Assembly (NCBI GenBank): GCA_017544745.1
Contig: JAFYDO010000069.1
Location: 1 to 8,039, forward strand
DNA: 8,039 nucleotides
Direction of reading: 5' to 3'
Source of the DNA: Treponema sp.
GTDB lineage: Bacteria; Spirochaetota; Spirochaetia; Treponematales; Treponemataceae
The position numbers and the translations under genes are program-made. Below, piece after piece: positions 1 to 7,015 of the stretch (the stretch's first letter is position 1; each line of letters begins with the position of its first letter). Below the pieces are notes generated by a model. It had not been told where the DNA came from. It did no database searches and saw nothing but the letters and a program-made list of their open reading frames with translations.

Positions 1-38
1 CAGTGGATTGGTTCTCCTTTAAGCAGAACATCTTTTAA
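1..38 (+). CDS. possible 3' end of an upstream gene (fragment)
   Basis: Two plus-strand frames are open from the window edge and close just before the deacetylase gene. One ends with TAA at 36-38 and reads VDWFSFKQNIF after a partial codon. The other ends with TAA at 40-42 and reads QWIGSPLSRTSFN. A codon ending in CA before VDW could encode Pro, and a Pro-Val-Asp-Trp ending resembles the tail of some M23/LytM peptidases. That would fit the known pairing of YibQ-family genes with envC-like genes. About twelve codons are too few to decide, and neither frame may be coding. Confidence 0.25.
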   Translation, partial: VDWFSFKQNIF

Positions 39-43
39 TTAAT

Positions 44-1159
44 ATGAAGAAAAAAACTACCAGAAGAACATCTGCCAAAAAGACACCAGCACGACGCACC
101 AAGAGTACAAAAAAATCTTCTGTTTATATTCCTCCGCATAAAGCAATTATTCTGTGCCTGTCTGTAATTGTAGTGTGCCTCATACTGCTTGTGGTTAGCA
201 CTCTTTCAAATAAATCTGAGTCGGAGCCGGGAGAAGAGGTTTTATCTTCCATTGCAGAACGCTTTGAACCAAAACCCCAGGAACAGGAGCTGGAATCTCC
301 AAAGGTTCCCGAAGTAACAAAAACCGAACCTAAAAAAACAGAACCGGCAAAGCCTGAACAAAAAAAGCAGGAGCCAAAAAAGGAAGAACCAAAAAAACAG
401 GAAACTCCAAAAGAGGAGACTCCAAAAAAAGAGCCCCAGAAAACAGAGAAAAAAGCTTCCTTTGGTTTTGAAAAAGCAAAAAACGGTGCGCAGCTTTGTT
501 TTGTATTTGATGACGGCGGACAGAATCTTGACCAGCTTAAAAAATTCCTGGAACTGCCGTTCCCAATTACAGTTGCAGTTTTACCGCAGATTACTCATTC
601 TGTAGAAGCCGCTCAGATGGTTCGAAATTCTGGCAACGAAGTAATTTTGCACCAGCCAATGCAGTCGGTTAATAACAGCATAAATCCGGGGCCTGGTGCC
701 ATTACACCTGATATGACCGATGACCAGATAATTGCACAGCTTTTTATAAACATGGAACAGATTTCGCCAATTGCGGGCATGAATAATCACGAAGGTTCGG
801 GCATTACCGCAGACGCTGAAAAAATGGAAATAATACTTCAGACTGCCAGCGAATACGGTATCTATTTTCTGGACAGCCGCACTAATGTAGAAACCACTGT
901 TCCTTATGTAGCGGGAGAGCTTGGCTACTCTTACTACGAGAGAAACATATTCTTAGACAACGAAAAAACACGTCAGAACGCCCTTTCGGAATTAAAAAAG
1001 GGTCTTGCTCTTGCCAATAAATCGGGAAGCGTTATAATGATAGGACATATCTGGAGTGCAGACTTTTTACCACAACTGCTCCAGGAAGCGTACCCGGAAC
1101 TTAAAGCACAGGGATATACCTTTAGTGTTGTAAGTAAAAGTAAGGCAAGGAAGAACTAG
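44..1159 (+). CDS. divergent polysaccharide deacetylase (YibQ/DUF610 family), membrane-anchored
   Basis: 371 residues. Residues 1-33 are strongly basic (cytoplasmic side). A single membrane segment at about 34-53 is followed by a Lys/Pro/Glu low-complexity linker at about 76-137. The C-terminal catalytic-type domain covers about 149-366. Family landmarks are visible in order: FVFDDGG (153-159), LHQPM (202-206), NNHEGSG (247-253), FLDSRT (275-280), FLDN (303-306) and IGH (333-335). These match the divergent polysaccharide deacetylase family, a carbohydrate-esterase-like fold of mostly unproven substrate. The layout predicts a periplasmic enzyme on a flexible tether, perhaps acting on peptidoglycan or another envelope glycan; this is inference. 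Two motifs differ from the usual family form: NNHEGS instead of NNHMGS, and GHIW instead of GHP. No clear Shine-Dalgarno precedes the ATG, but the Lys-rich start and following anchor support it. The stop codon abuts tsaD. Confidence 0.88.
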   Translation: MKKKTTRRTSAKKTPARRTKSTKKSSVYIPPHKAIILCLSVIVVCLILLVVSTLSNKSESEPGEEVLSSIAERFEPKPQEQELESPKVPEVTKTEPKKTEPAKPEQKKQEPKKEEPKKQETPKEETPKKEPQKTEKKASFGFEKAKNGAQLCFVFDDGGQNLDQLKKFLELPFPITVAVLPQITHSVEAAQMVRNSGNEVILHQPMQSVNNSINPGPGAITPDMTDDQIIAQLFINMEQISPIAGMNNHEGSGITADAEKMEIILQTASEYGIYFLDSRTNVETTVPYVAGELGYSYYERNIFLDNEKTRQNALSELKKGLALANKSGSVIMIGHIWSADFLPQLLQEAYPELKAQGYTFSVVSKSKARKN

Positions 1160-2191
1160 ATGAAAGTATTAGGCATAGAAAGCAGCTGCGACGAAACGGC
1201 CTGCGCCATTGTAGAAGACGGCAGAACCATTTTGAGCAATGTAGTTGCTACACAGATTCCTTTTCATAAAATATACAAGGGAGTTGTCCCAGAAATTGCA
1301 AGCCGCAAACATGCAGAATGGATTTTACCAGTAGTAAATCAGGCGCTCAAAGAAGCTTCGCTCACTCTGGATGATGTAGATGCTATTGCTGCAACAAACC
1401 GTCCGGGACTCATGGGCTCGCTGCTTGTAGGCTTTACCTTTGGAAAAACTCTTGCCTGGGCAACAAACAAGCCTTTTATTGCAATAAATCATATGCTTGG
1501 TCATCTTTATGCAGCCCAGCTCCAGACACCGGTTGAATATCCGTTTTTGGGACTGCTCGTTAGCGGCGGTCACAGTATAATCTGCAAGGTAAATAATTTT
1601 GATGATCTTGAGATTCTTGGTACAACTGTAGATGATTCTGTTGGAGAAGCTTTTGATAAGGTCGCAAAGTTTTACGGACTCGGGTACCCGGGCGGAGTAA
1701 TCATAGACAATCTTGCCAAAAAGGGAGACCCTGCCGCCGCAAAGTTCCCTATTCCAAAGCTTGATGAAGAAACACACCGCTATGACGTTTCTTTTTCGGG
1801 ACTCAAGACAGCGGTAATTCACCAGTGCGACCTTTTCTGGCAGCCAGGCTATGAGCACAGCACAGAAAATATGTGTGCCGCATTCCAGGAAACTGCAATA
1901 AAGAGCCTTGTTGGAAAATTGCTTCGTGCCGCAGATGATACAGGACTCAAAACTGTTGTTTGTGGTGGTGGAGTTGCTGCAAACTCACGCCTTCGTGCCA
2001 TGCTTGCAGAACGTAATGACTTAAACTGTATATTCCCGCCGCTCAAGCTTTGCGGAGACAACGGTGCTATGATTGCAGGCGTAGCCTATCACTTTTTACA
2101 GCGTGGAGACCGAAGCCCGCTTGATACTGTTACCTGTGCACGTATTCCTCAGTTTAAGCGCGGGTTGGAGCAGGTAAGGCACGGCCAGTAA
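1160..2191 (+). CDS. tsaD: tRNA N6-adenosine threonylcarbamoyltransferase TsaD (Gcp/Kae1/Qri7 family)
   Basis: 343 residues, normal family length. With TsaB and TsaE, TsaD transfers the threonylcarbamoyl group from threonylcarbamoyl-AMP to A37 of ANN-decoding tRNAs, giving t6A in the cytoplasm. The ASKHA-type fold is complete. The N-terminus carries IESSCDET (6-13). The metal-site histidines H111 and H115 lie in NHMLGH, and the third ligand D300 lies in CGDNGAMIAG. Nucleotide-binding segments SGGH (135-138), GYPGG (176-179 region) and GGGVAANSRL (269-278) are present, as is SFSGLKTA (211-218). The ATG begins on the base after the TAG of the deacetylase gene. An AAGGAAG Shine-Dalgarno at 1147-1153 lies six bases upstream, inside the previous gene, so the two are probably co-transcribed and translationally coupled. 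TsaB, TsaE and TsaC are not in the window. Nothing suggests damage. Confidence 0.98.
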   Translation: MKVLGIESSCDETACAIVEDGRTILSNVVATQIPFHKIYKGVVPEIASRKHAEWILPVVNQALKEASLTLDDVDAIAATNRPGLMGSLLVGFTFGKTLAWATNKPFIAINHMLGHLYAAQLQTPVEYPFLGLLVSGGHSIICKVNNFDDLEILGTTVDDSVGEAFDKVAKFYGLGYPGGVIIDNLAKKGDPAAAKFPIPKLDEETHRYDVSFSGLKTAVIHQCDLFWQPGYEHSTENMCAAFQETAIKSLVGKLLRAADDTGLKTVVCGGGVAANSRLRAMLAERNDLNCIFPPLKLCGDNGAMIAGVAYHFLQRGDRSPLDTVTCARIPQFKRGLEQVRHGQ

Positions 2192-2200
2192 AACTGTGTC

Positions 2201-2221
2201 ATGCTGAACTTGTTTCAGCAT
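2201..2221. repeat. short perfect palindrome between convergent genes; dispersed-repeat-like, possible weak terminator
   Basis: ATGCTGAA (2201-2208) and TTCAGCAT (2214-2221) are exact reverse complements around a five-base CTTGT loop. It sits in the 32-base gap between the tsaD stop (2191) and the patatin stop (2224), so it would form a hairpin at the end of both transcripts. There is no U-run directly after the stem on the plus strand. On the minus strand a TTTT follows several bases later, so intrinsic termination would be weak. From memory, TCATGCTGAAC-type palindromes with this loop recur between genes in many bacterial genomes. This was not searched here. Confidence 0.6.
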
Positions 2222-2223
2222 CT

Positions 2224-4155
2224 CTACATCCTACACTTTAATTCAAACGACCCGTATACTTTTTTCTCATTAAAGTTCCAGCCGCAGCTACCGTCAAGAA
2301 TGTAGCTGCATAGCCCGATTACCGAAAGGTCTATGCGCAAAAATCCACCTGCCAGATGGTTAAGGTTGCAGGTGTCTTTTACAAGGTCTGTCTGAAGTGT
2401 GTAGTAAGCACCGGTTTTAAATTGACGAAGAATAAGACTTTCGGCAAAGGTCAGGTCCGGAGACTTACAAAGAAAATAAAGTTCGCTGCGGTTTGTAAGC
2501 TTAAGGTTTCTGTTTGTAAAGGTATAGCTTGCAAAGGTGTATTCACCGGCTCCTGCGTGCTTTGCAAAGTTCCAGCACGATTCAAGATCAAGTCCAAGTC
2601 CTGGGGTAAAAGTTTTACAACTCTTATCTGCCAGAAAGTAGGGTTTTATAAAAAGATAGGTATCATCTTCCTGACCAAAAAGATTTTTAAATCCTGCTGT
2701 AAAGAAAAGCCTTTGAGAATTAAAGCGATAATTCGTTTTCCATTCTCCGGTAAAGACTATAGATCTTATCCACGCCGGAAAAAACGAAGGCTTTATGTTC
2801 AGGTCACCAAGTGCATAAAAGCTGCTGTTTTTAATTTCCTTGTAATCAAACTTATAGGAGCCTAAAAACTCTGCGTCAAAAAGATTGGATGGTTGAAAAT
2901 GAATAAGAGCGTCTGCACAAATTCCGTCAAAGGTAAAAGGCTGGTTGGCGCGGATTTTAAACGTAGCACCGGGAATATCAATAAAGGCGTCTAAAGCAAG
3001 ACCGTCCGATTCATACAAATAGGCATCAGGAAAATCTACGGCTCTGAAAACAGGCCAAAGCTTAACACCTGCATAAGGTTCGCTAAGCTTTACCGGCACA
3101 TTATGAGTTACCCGTTGTATCTGGTCTTCTACAAGCTTGTCGGTAATTTTGCGTCGTTCATACAGCTGTGTATTTTGCGAAAGCTTTTTATGCGGGCAGG
3201 CCTGTATGTCCGACATAATGGCTGCTGCCGAAGTATAACCTGCCTGGCAAATTTCCGGGCTTTTATGAAAATCCATAAACGAAAAATGTTCTACATCATT
3301 GCGGATAAGTACGGGGTCCATTTCCATAATGTCTTTTATGGCAATTCGCTCTTTTCCAATAGACATTGTGCGGTTTATGATTACAACAGGATTATTAAAA
3401 TTAAGCTCCTTATCGTAAAATGCAGTAGAAATAAGAATATTGCTGGTAAAATGCCCTGCAACCTTGAGCCCCGCAATATTAATTGCACCACTGTCTATGA
3501 GTCTTACCCGGGTTCCTTTGTTTTGTCCATCTTGGAGCGTGTAGCGCACCGGTTCCATAAAAACGCTCATGGCAAAGGTTGCATCCATTATTTTTGCAAA
3601 GTCTCCGCTGGCGTGCCATATCTGGCGTTTTGTATATAAATCTTCGGTCAAAAGAAGAATAGGGATTACACAGTCTTCCAGGCGGTGCGATTCTTCTCCC
3701 AAAAGCTGATTCATCAGGGCTTCAAACCGGCGCACAGAAAGCACACCACCTTTGAGCGGAAACACCGGTTCAAAATAAGAGCTAAGGTTTATTTTAGAAA
3801 TAAGCTCTTCTATCTTTTGGGGCGAAAAACCATAGGCGTACAGCATGCCTATTACAGCGCCCATAGAGTTGGCTACAATAAAATCTGGGACAATATCCTG
3901 CTCTTCCATGGCTCTGAGTACACCTGTATGGCAAAAGGCACGGGCAGAACCACCGCAAAGTACCAGACACAGCGGTTCGCGGCCTTCTTCATCACGAATT
4001 TTCTGAATTTTCTGTTCAAACTGGTCTACACCTTCGTAAATAGGAATAGTCTGAAGTGCAAGAGGGGAGGCGGGGTCTAAAGAAAAGCATGGCCCGGCAA
4101 GAAACAGGAATGCAAAAATGCAGAGAAAAAAGATAGAACCGGGTTGTTTTTTCAT
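2224..4155 (-). CDS. secreted patatin-like phospholipase with beta-rich C-terminal half
   Basis: 643 residues. A signal peptide covers about 1-25 (hydrophobic FFLCIFAFLFLAGPCFS, likely cut before LDPAS). The patatin domain covers about 60-300. The glycine-rich oxyanion loop is CGGSARAF (67-74), the nucleophile elbow is ANSMGA with Ser97, and the Asp of the Ser-Asp dyad is probably D221 in IDSGA. Patatins hydrolyse acyl esters of phospholipids or related lipids. The elbow has Ala95 where GxSxG normally has Gly, but the dyad appears intact. Residues about 360-643 have no recognised motif. They show alternating aromatic and polar stretches typical of transmembrane beta-strands, suggesting a PlpD-like design (patatin passenger plus outer-membrane barrel). 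No clear POTRA was identified and the last residue is Met, not Phe, so the barrel is inference. The gene is last in a four-gene envelope group. The ATG directly precedes the signal peptide but has no Shine-Dalgarno. Confidence 0.88.
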   Translation of the reverse strand: MKKQPGSIFFLCIFAFLFLAGPCFSLDPASPLALQTIPIYEGVDQFEQKIQKIRDEEGREPLCLVLCGGSARAFCHTGVLRAMEEQDIVPDFIVANSMGAVIGMLYAYGFSPQKIEELISKINLSSYFEPVFPLKGGVLSVRRFEALMNQLLGEESHRLEDCVIPILLLTEDLYTKRQIWHASGDFAKIMDATFAMSVFMEPVRYTLQDGQNKGTRVRLIDSGAINIAGLKVAGHFTSNILISTAFYDKELNFNNPVVIINRTMSIGKERIAIKDIMEMDPVLIRNDVEHFSFMDFHKSPEICQAGYTSAAAIMSDIQACPHKKLSQNTQLYERRKITDKLVEDQIQRVTHNVPVKLSEPYAGVKLWPVFRAVDFPDAYLYESDGLALDAFIDIPGATFKIRANQPFTFDGICADALIHFQPSNLFDAEFLGSYKFDYKEIKNSSFYALGDLNIKPSFFPAWIRSIVFTGEWKTNYRFNSQRLFFTAGFKNLFGQEDDTYLFIKPYFLADKSCKTFTPGLGLDLESCWNFAKHAGAGEYTFASYTFTNRNLKLTNRSELYFLCKSPDLTFAESLILRQFKTGAYYTLQTDLVKDTCNLNHLAGGFLRIDLSVIGLCSYILDGSCGWNFNEKKVYGSFELKCRM

Positions 4156-4161
4156 ATTACT

Positions 4162-4167
4162 ATTATA
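4162..4167 (-). promoter_or_regulatory. possible -10 box for the patatin gene, next to its start codon
   Basis: The minus strand reads TATAAT exactly, ending six bases before the patatin ATG (4155-4153). A transcript from this box would start at or within a couple of bases of the ATG and so be leaderless or nearly so. The gene also has no Shine-Dalgarno. No good -35 is visible: the nearest candidate, GTAACA, matches TTGACA at four of six positions but at an over-long spacing of 19. A TATAAT can occur by chance in AT-rich DNA. Confidence 0.35.
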
Positions 4168-4199
4168 ACATAGGAAATGATAAAACTGTTACACATTTG

Positions 4200-4976
4200 T
4201 TAGAATTCTACTTTGATACCGGCGCCAATCAAAAGACCGTCTACAGATTTATCCATGATTGCAGAGATTGGGAAGAAGATTGAAAATTCCGGACCAAATT
4301 TTGTTGTTCCGTAGTAGAACATCCAGTCTATGCCCGCAGAAAGGAAAAGAAAGCGTACATTTTTGTAAAACCACTTGTTCATGTAGCCCACATCGCTTTT
4401 TACAGTGCCGGTAAAACCAGGTTCTGTTTCTTTTATATTAATAGGGGCGGTGGCAAAACGGAAAAGTCCTGCTACTCCCGCAAAAATACTCCAGCTTACC
4501 TTATCTTTATAATTGAGCTTAAAAACAATAGGAAAGTTTGTCAGAAAATTAAAGGTCTGGCCGGTTCTGTTTTCAATTTCGGCAGGAAGCACCATGTCCT
4601 GGTAAACAAGATAGTATGAAGTAAAAAACCTGAGTGTCGGCTGAAACGATATTGCCGTGTAGTTTGGAATAGAAAGACCTATGTAAACAGGAATGTACAT
4701 TGGAGACGGTGCGCTTATGAATTTGCCGTCCGAATCCTTGGTGTGTGTGTTTATGCTTACCATCGGTTCAATTCCAAATACAAAGTCTATCTTGTGAATA
4801 AAACTCTGGCTTTGAATAAGCTCTTCTACTTCGGTTACAGACATGTTCTGGTCATCAACATAATCCTTTTCATCCTGAGGAGTAACCGTATCAATTTGAG
4901 ACTCCTGGGTTTCCTGTGCAAAAAAAGCGGTGTATGAGAAAATAAAAATACATGTCAGAAGGAGGAGCTTTTTCAT
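4200..4976 (-). CDS. small outer-membrane beta-barrel protein, function unknown
   Basis: 258 residues. A clear signal peptide is cut after about Ala20 (SYTAFFA before QETQE). An acidic, probably disordered segment follows at about 21-57. The rest (about 62-258) is rich in Tyr/Phe and alternating hydrophobic residues, and ends in GAGIKVEF with a C-terminal Phe, the usual end of proteins inserted by the BAM complex. This fits an 8-10 stranded outer-membrane barrel like the small hypothetical OMPs of treponemes; no specific family was recognised. The start is well supported: the upstream lipoprotein stop is six bases away and its TAA merges with a TAAGGAAAG Shine-Dalgarno, implying co-translation. 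Substrate or partner is unknown. The neighbours suggest a role at the outer membrane together with the lipoprotein and patatin, which is inference. Confidence 0.85.
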   Translation of the reverse strand: MKKLLLLTCIFIFSYTAFFAQETQESQIDTVTPQDEKDYVDDQNMSVTEVEELIQSQSFIHKIDFVFGIEPMVSINTHTKDSDGKFISAPSPMYIPVYIGLSIPNYTAISFQPTLRFFTSYYLVYQDMVLPAEIENRTGQTFNFLTNFPIVFKLNYKDKVSWSIFAGVAGLFRFATAPINIKETEPGFTGTVKSDVGYMNKWFYKNVRFLFLSAGIDWMFYYGTTKFGPEFSIFFPISAIMDKSVDGLLIGAGIKVEF

Positions 4977-4982
4977 CTTTCC

Positions 4983-6146
4983 TTACCTTATCTTACTGTA
5001 CAGGGTAGAATCAAGGTCTACGCTAAGAAAACCGCTACGACGTATTTTGTAAAAGTCCGATTCTTCCCAGGCTGCATAGAGTGTTGTTCCGCTTATAACA
5101 AAGTCGGAGTATATAAATCCATTTTCCAGCTTTGGAAGTCTTATTGCAACAGGTTTACCGCCTCTAAGGATGTGTTTTCCATTAAGTGCACCTTCTATAA
5201 AAAGTGTACCGTCTTCAAAAAGTGCGGCGCTCCAGCTTTGCGAAATTATTGTTTTTGCGTTGAGTTCGGTTTCCATAGAGCCGGGTGCTTCGTTTTGATA
5301 CAACACCGAAGAACCACCACCTGCCGATTTTACCTCCAGTACAAACGGAACTGTAGAAGAAAAGCCTGCAAGCATATTCTGAATGCGCTGTGGAGCAGTT
5401 TTATAGTCCTTTATGCTCATGGCCTTGCGGAATTCATCTGCTGTAGATTCCCTTATGTTAAGAAGGCTTGAAGCAGTTACCGGCGAAATTGAAAGCAGCG
5501 GGGCACCCAGGGTAAATTTGATATAGGAAAAACTGATTTTTTCGTCCATCTTTTTTAGGCTGCAGAACCATTCGTTGCCGTTCCAGAAAAAGTCTGTTAC
5601 CTGGTAGTACGGTTCATCCGTAAGATTTGTGCTGTTGATAACCGGATATGAGATTTTGGCCTGGTCATCAAACTGAACAAGGAAAAGCTGTTCATTTTTT
5701 GCGTCCTTCTGGGAGCTTGAATTAAAAAAGGAGCTTTTGTATACCGAAAAAATCGGGGTATCGTTCATAAAAACAAGGTTTCCAGCTGTTCTGTCCGAAA
5801 AAACCGAAATATCCTTGGCTATAGAAATACTGTTTCCGTTAAAACACAGAACACCGAGTCTGTTTACCAGGGCATAGGCTTTTCCTGTGCTGCCAGCTGT
5901 ATTGTTTGCAGAAGAAATGCGTATTGCTTCTGTGTAGGGCTGCGTTTTGGAAAGCGGTACATTTTTGGGATTATCAACCTGAATAAAGCCATCCTGAGTA
6001 AAATAAAACCACGAATGGTCGCCTTTCTGCTTTATCTGAAAAACTTCGGAGTCGTTTGGTGTCTTTTGTTTAGACTTTTTTTTGCAGCCCGGGCACAAAA
6101 TCAGAGCTGCAGCAATAACAGTCAGTAAAAATAATTTTTTTCTCAT
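4983..6146 (-). CDS. probable lipoprotein with beta-propeller-like strands, function unknown
   Basis: 387 residues from the chosen ATG at 6146. The N-terminus is MRKK followed by a hydrophobic stretch and LCPGC, then a run of Lys. Cys21 is the probable lipidated residue. Gly at -1 is normal, but Cys-Pro at -3/-2 fits only the relaxed spirochaete lipobox. The mature part holds repeated short strand-like blocks of the type FYFTQDGFIQVD, YALVNRLGVLCFNG and AALFEDGTLFIEG, which look like propeller blades. The repeat is loose and was not aligned. The start is set by two facts. The ATG overlaps the upstream gene's TGA as ATGA (6143-6146), and GAAGGGA precedes it, though the spacing is only two bases. 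An in-frame ATG 22 codons further up would add a non-hydrophobic leader inside the previous gene. The protein is probably anchored to a membrane facing the periplasm or surface. Confidence 0.82.
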   Translation of the reverse strand: MRKKLFLLTVIAAALILCPGCKKKSKQKTPNDSEVFQIKQKGDHSWFYFTQDGFIQVDNPKNVPLSKTQPYTEAIRISSANNTAGSTGKAYALVNRLGVLCFNGNSISIAKDISVFSDRTAGNLVFMNDTPIFSVYKSSFFNSSSQKDAKNEQLFLVQFDDQAKISYPVINSTNLTDEPYYQVTDFFWNGNEWFCSLKKMDEKISFSYIKFTLGAPLLSISPVTASSLLNIRESTADEFRKAMSIKDYKTAPQRIQNMLAGFSSTVPFVLEVKSAGGGSSVLYQNEAPGSMETELNAKTIISQSWSAALFEDGTLFIEGALNGKHILRGGKPVAIRLPKLENGFIYSDFVISGTTLYAAWEESDFYKIRRSGFLSVDLDSTLYSKIR

Positions 6147-6946
6147 ATCCCTTCTGTGAATATCGGCATAGAAATAAAGTCCATTGATATTTTTTTTAGG
6201 GTAGTGCCGCAAATTATAACTCCTGTTTTATATGCACCGTCATCCACCAGAAACAGCTGGGGAGCGCCTTTTTTGATGATTCTTGTACCTTGCAAAAGAT
6301 TCTGTGGTACATAAGATGAAAATACAGGAAAATCAAGCTGTAAGGCAAGAGTTCCAGACATATTCAGCTTTGTTGCTGTAAAATCGTGATACGCAATTGC
6401 TTCTAAAACCTGCGGCGAATCCAAAAGCCACGGATTATAGGTATTTTCCGATTTTTCCTGCTTTTGCTCCAGCGTAGTTATAAAACGTTCCCAGTTAAAC
6501 AGCAAAAGATAAGATTCCGGGGCAGTCGTTTTGAGGTTTTTCATTGTACAGGCCGCATAGCCCCCGCTCCAGGTTATGGTCTTACTATAGGGATAGATGG
6601 TACCGGCGCACTTAAAAAAGCCTTGAGCTGTGGTTAGAGGCTGCGCGCAGATATAAAAGGGCTCGTTCTTTTTTATACGCAGCGTAAAGGAGGTGTCGGT
6701 TGCGGGGAGTACAAGGGTCTGTTCGCTGGATGAGTCTTTTCCGCTGTCGCTTGTAATGGACCAGCCCTGCAGCGGTGGAAGGGGAGACGGCCACTGGGGC
6801 AGGGTAAAGGTAACAGTTTCGTACTCATAGCTTTGCAGATGTGTTACAAGCGAGCACGAACACAACGAATTGGGCACGGCAAAATAGATTGCCACCCAGA
6901 CCAGAGTATGGCATACAGCCATTAATAATACAGTATGTTTTCTCAT
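6143..6946 (-). CDS. exported or membrane-anchored protein of unknown function
   Basis: 267 residues, no family recognised. The N-terminus is MRKH followed by a hydrophobic segment at about 5-25 and then PNSLCSC (25-31). This could be an uncleaved anchor, a signal peptide, or a poor lipobox at Cys31 (Leu, Cys, Ser before it). The rest is predicted extracytoplasmic. It has a Pro/Trp-rich patch around 49-62, strand-like segments and several further Cys (100, 113, 133, 246) that could form disulfides. The stop overlaps the start of the lipoprotein gene by four bases (ATGA), so the two are very likely co-translated and probably work together. No Shine-Dalgarno is seen before the ATG. The upstream sequence is AT-rich with a -10-like element touching the start codon, as in the patatin gene. 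Met9 is an alternative start but would cut into the hydrophobic segment. Confidence 0.75.
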   Translation of the reverse strand: MRKHTVLLMAVCHTLVWVAIYFAVPNSLCSCSLVTHLQSYEYETVTFTLPQWPSPLPPLQGWSITSDSGKDSSSEQTLVLPATDTSFTLRIKKNEPFYICAQPLTTAQGFFKCAGTIYPYSKTITWSGGYAACTMKNLKTTAPESYLLLFNWERFITTLEQKQEKSENTYNPWLLDSPQVLEAIAYHDFTATKLNMSGTLALQLDFPVFSSYVPQNLLQGTRIIKKGAPQLFLVDDGAYKTGVIICGTTLKKISMDFISMPIFTEGI

Positions 6947-7015
6947 ACTATAGTATTAGAAAAAAAACGGGGTTTATTACAAAAATTCAGGGATTTTTTT
7001 TAAAAAAAGTGAAAT
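6947..7015 (-). promoter_or_regulatory. AT-rich gap between rnhA and the envelope genes; probable promoter region
   Basis: This is the longest clean gap in the window. Reading the minus strand, it has a T7-A8 tract, a TTGTAA element, then CCCCG, an eight-T run and CTAATACTATAGT directly before the ATG at 6946. TTGTAA matches TTGACA at four of six positions, and TAATAC lies 18 bases further on but is a poor -10. TACTAT (6955-6950) and TATAGT (6952-6947) are better -10 matches but sit too far from TTGTAA. The exact boxes are therefore unsure. No strong GC hairpin is present that would end the rnhA transcript, so readthrough is possible. Confidence 0.4.

Noticed and set aside
1325..1858. 177-codon minus-strand open frame opposite tsaD
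   Set aside because: It is antisense to conserved TsaD codons, with no Shine-Dalgarno or recognisable motif.
2356..4080. Three long plus-strand open frames (2356-2865, 3103-3639, 3685-4080) opposite the patatin gene
   Set aside because: Their translations are Lys/Cys/Arg-rich without domains, and they lie wholly inside a well-supported gene with signal peptide and patatin motifs.
4087..4095. Lipobox at Cys23 of the patatin (LAGPC)
   Set aside because: Pro at -1 is not accepted by known lipoboxes. A signal peptidase I site just after (CFS before LDP) fits better.
6147..6212. Upstream in-frame start for the lipoprotein gene
   Set aside because: It would put 22 polar residues before the signal sequence. 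The ATGA overlap and GAAGGGA support the start at 6146.
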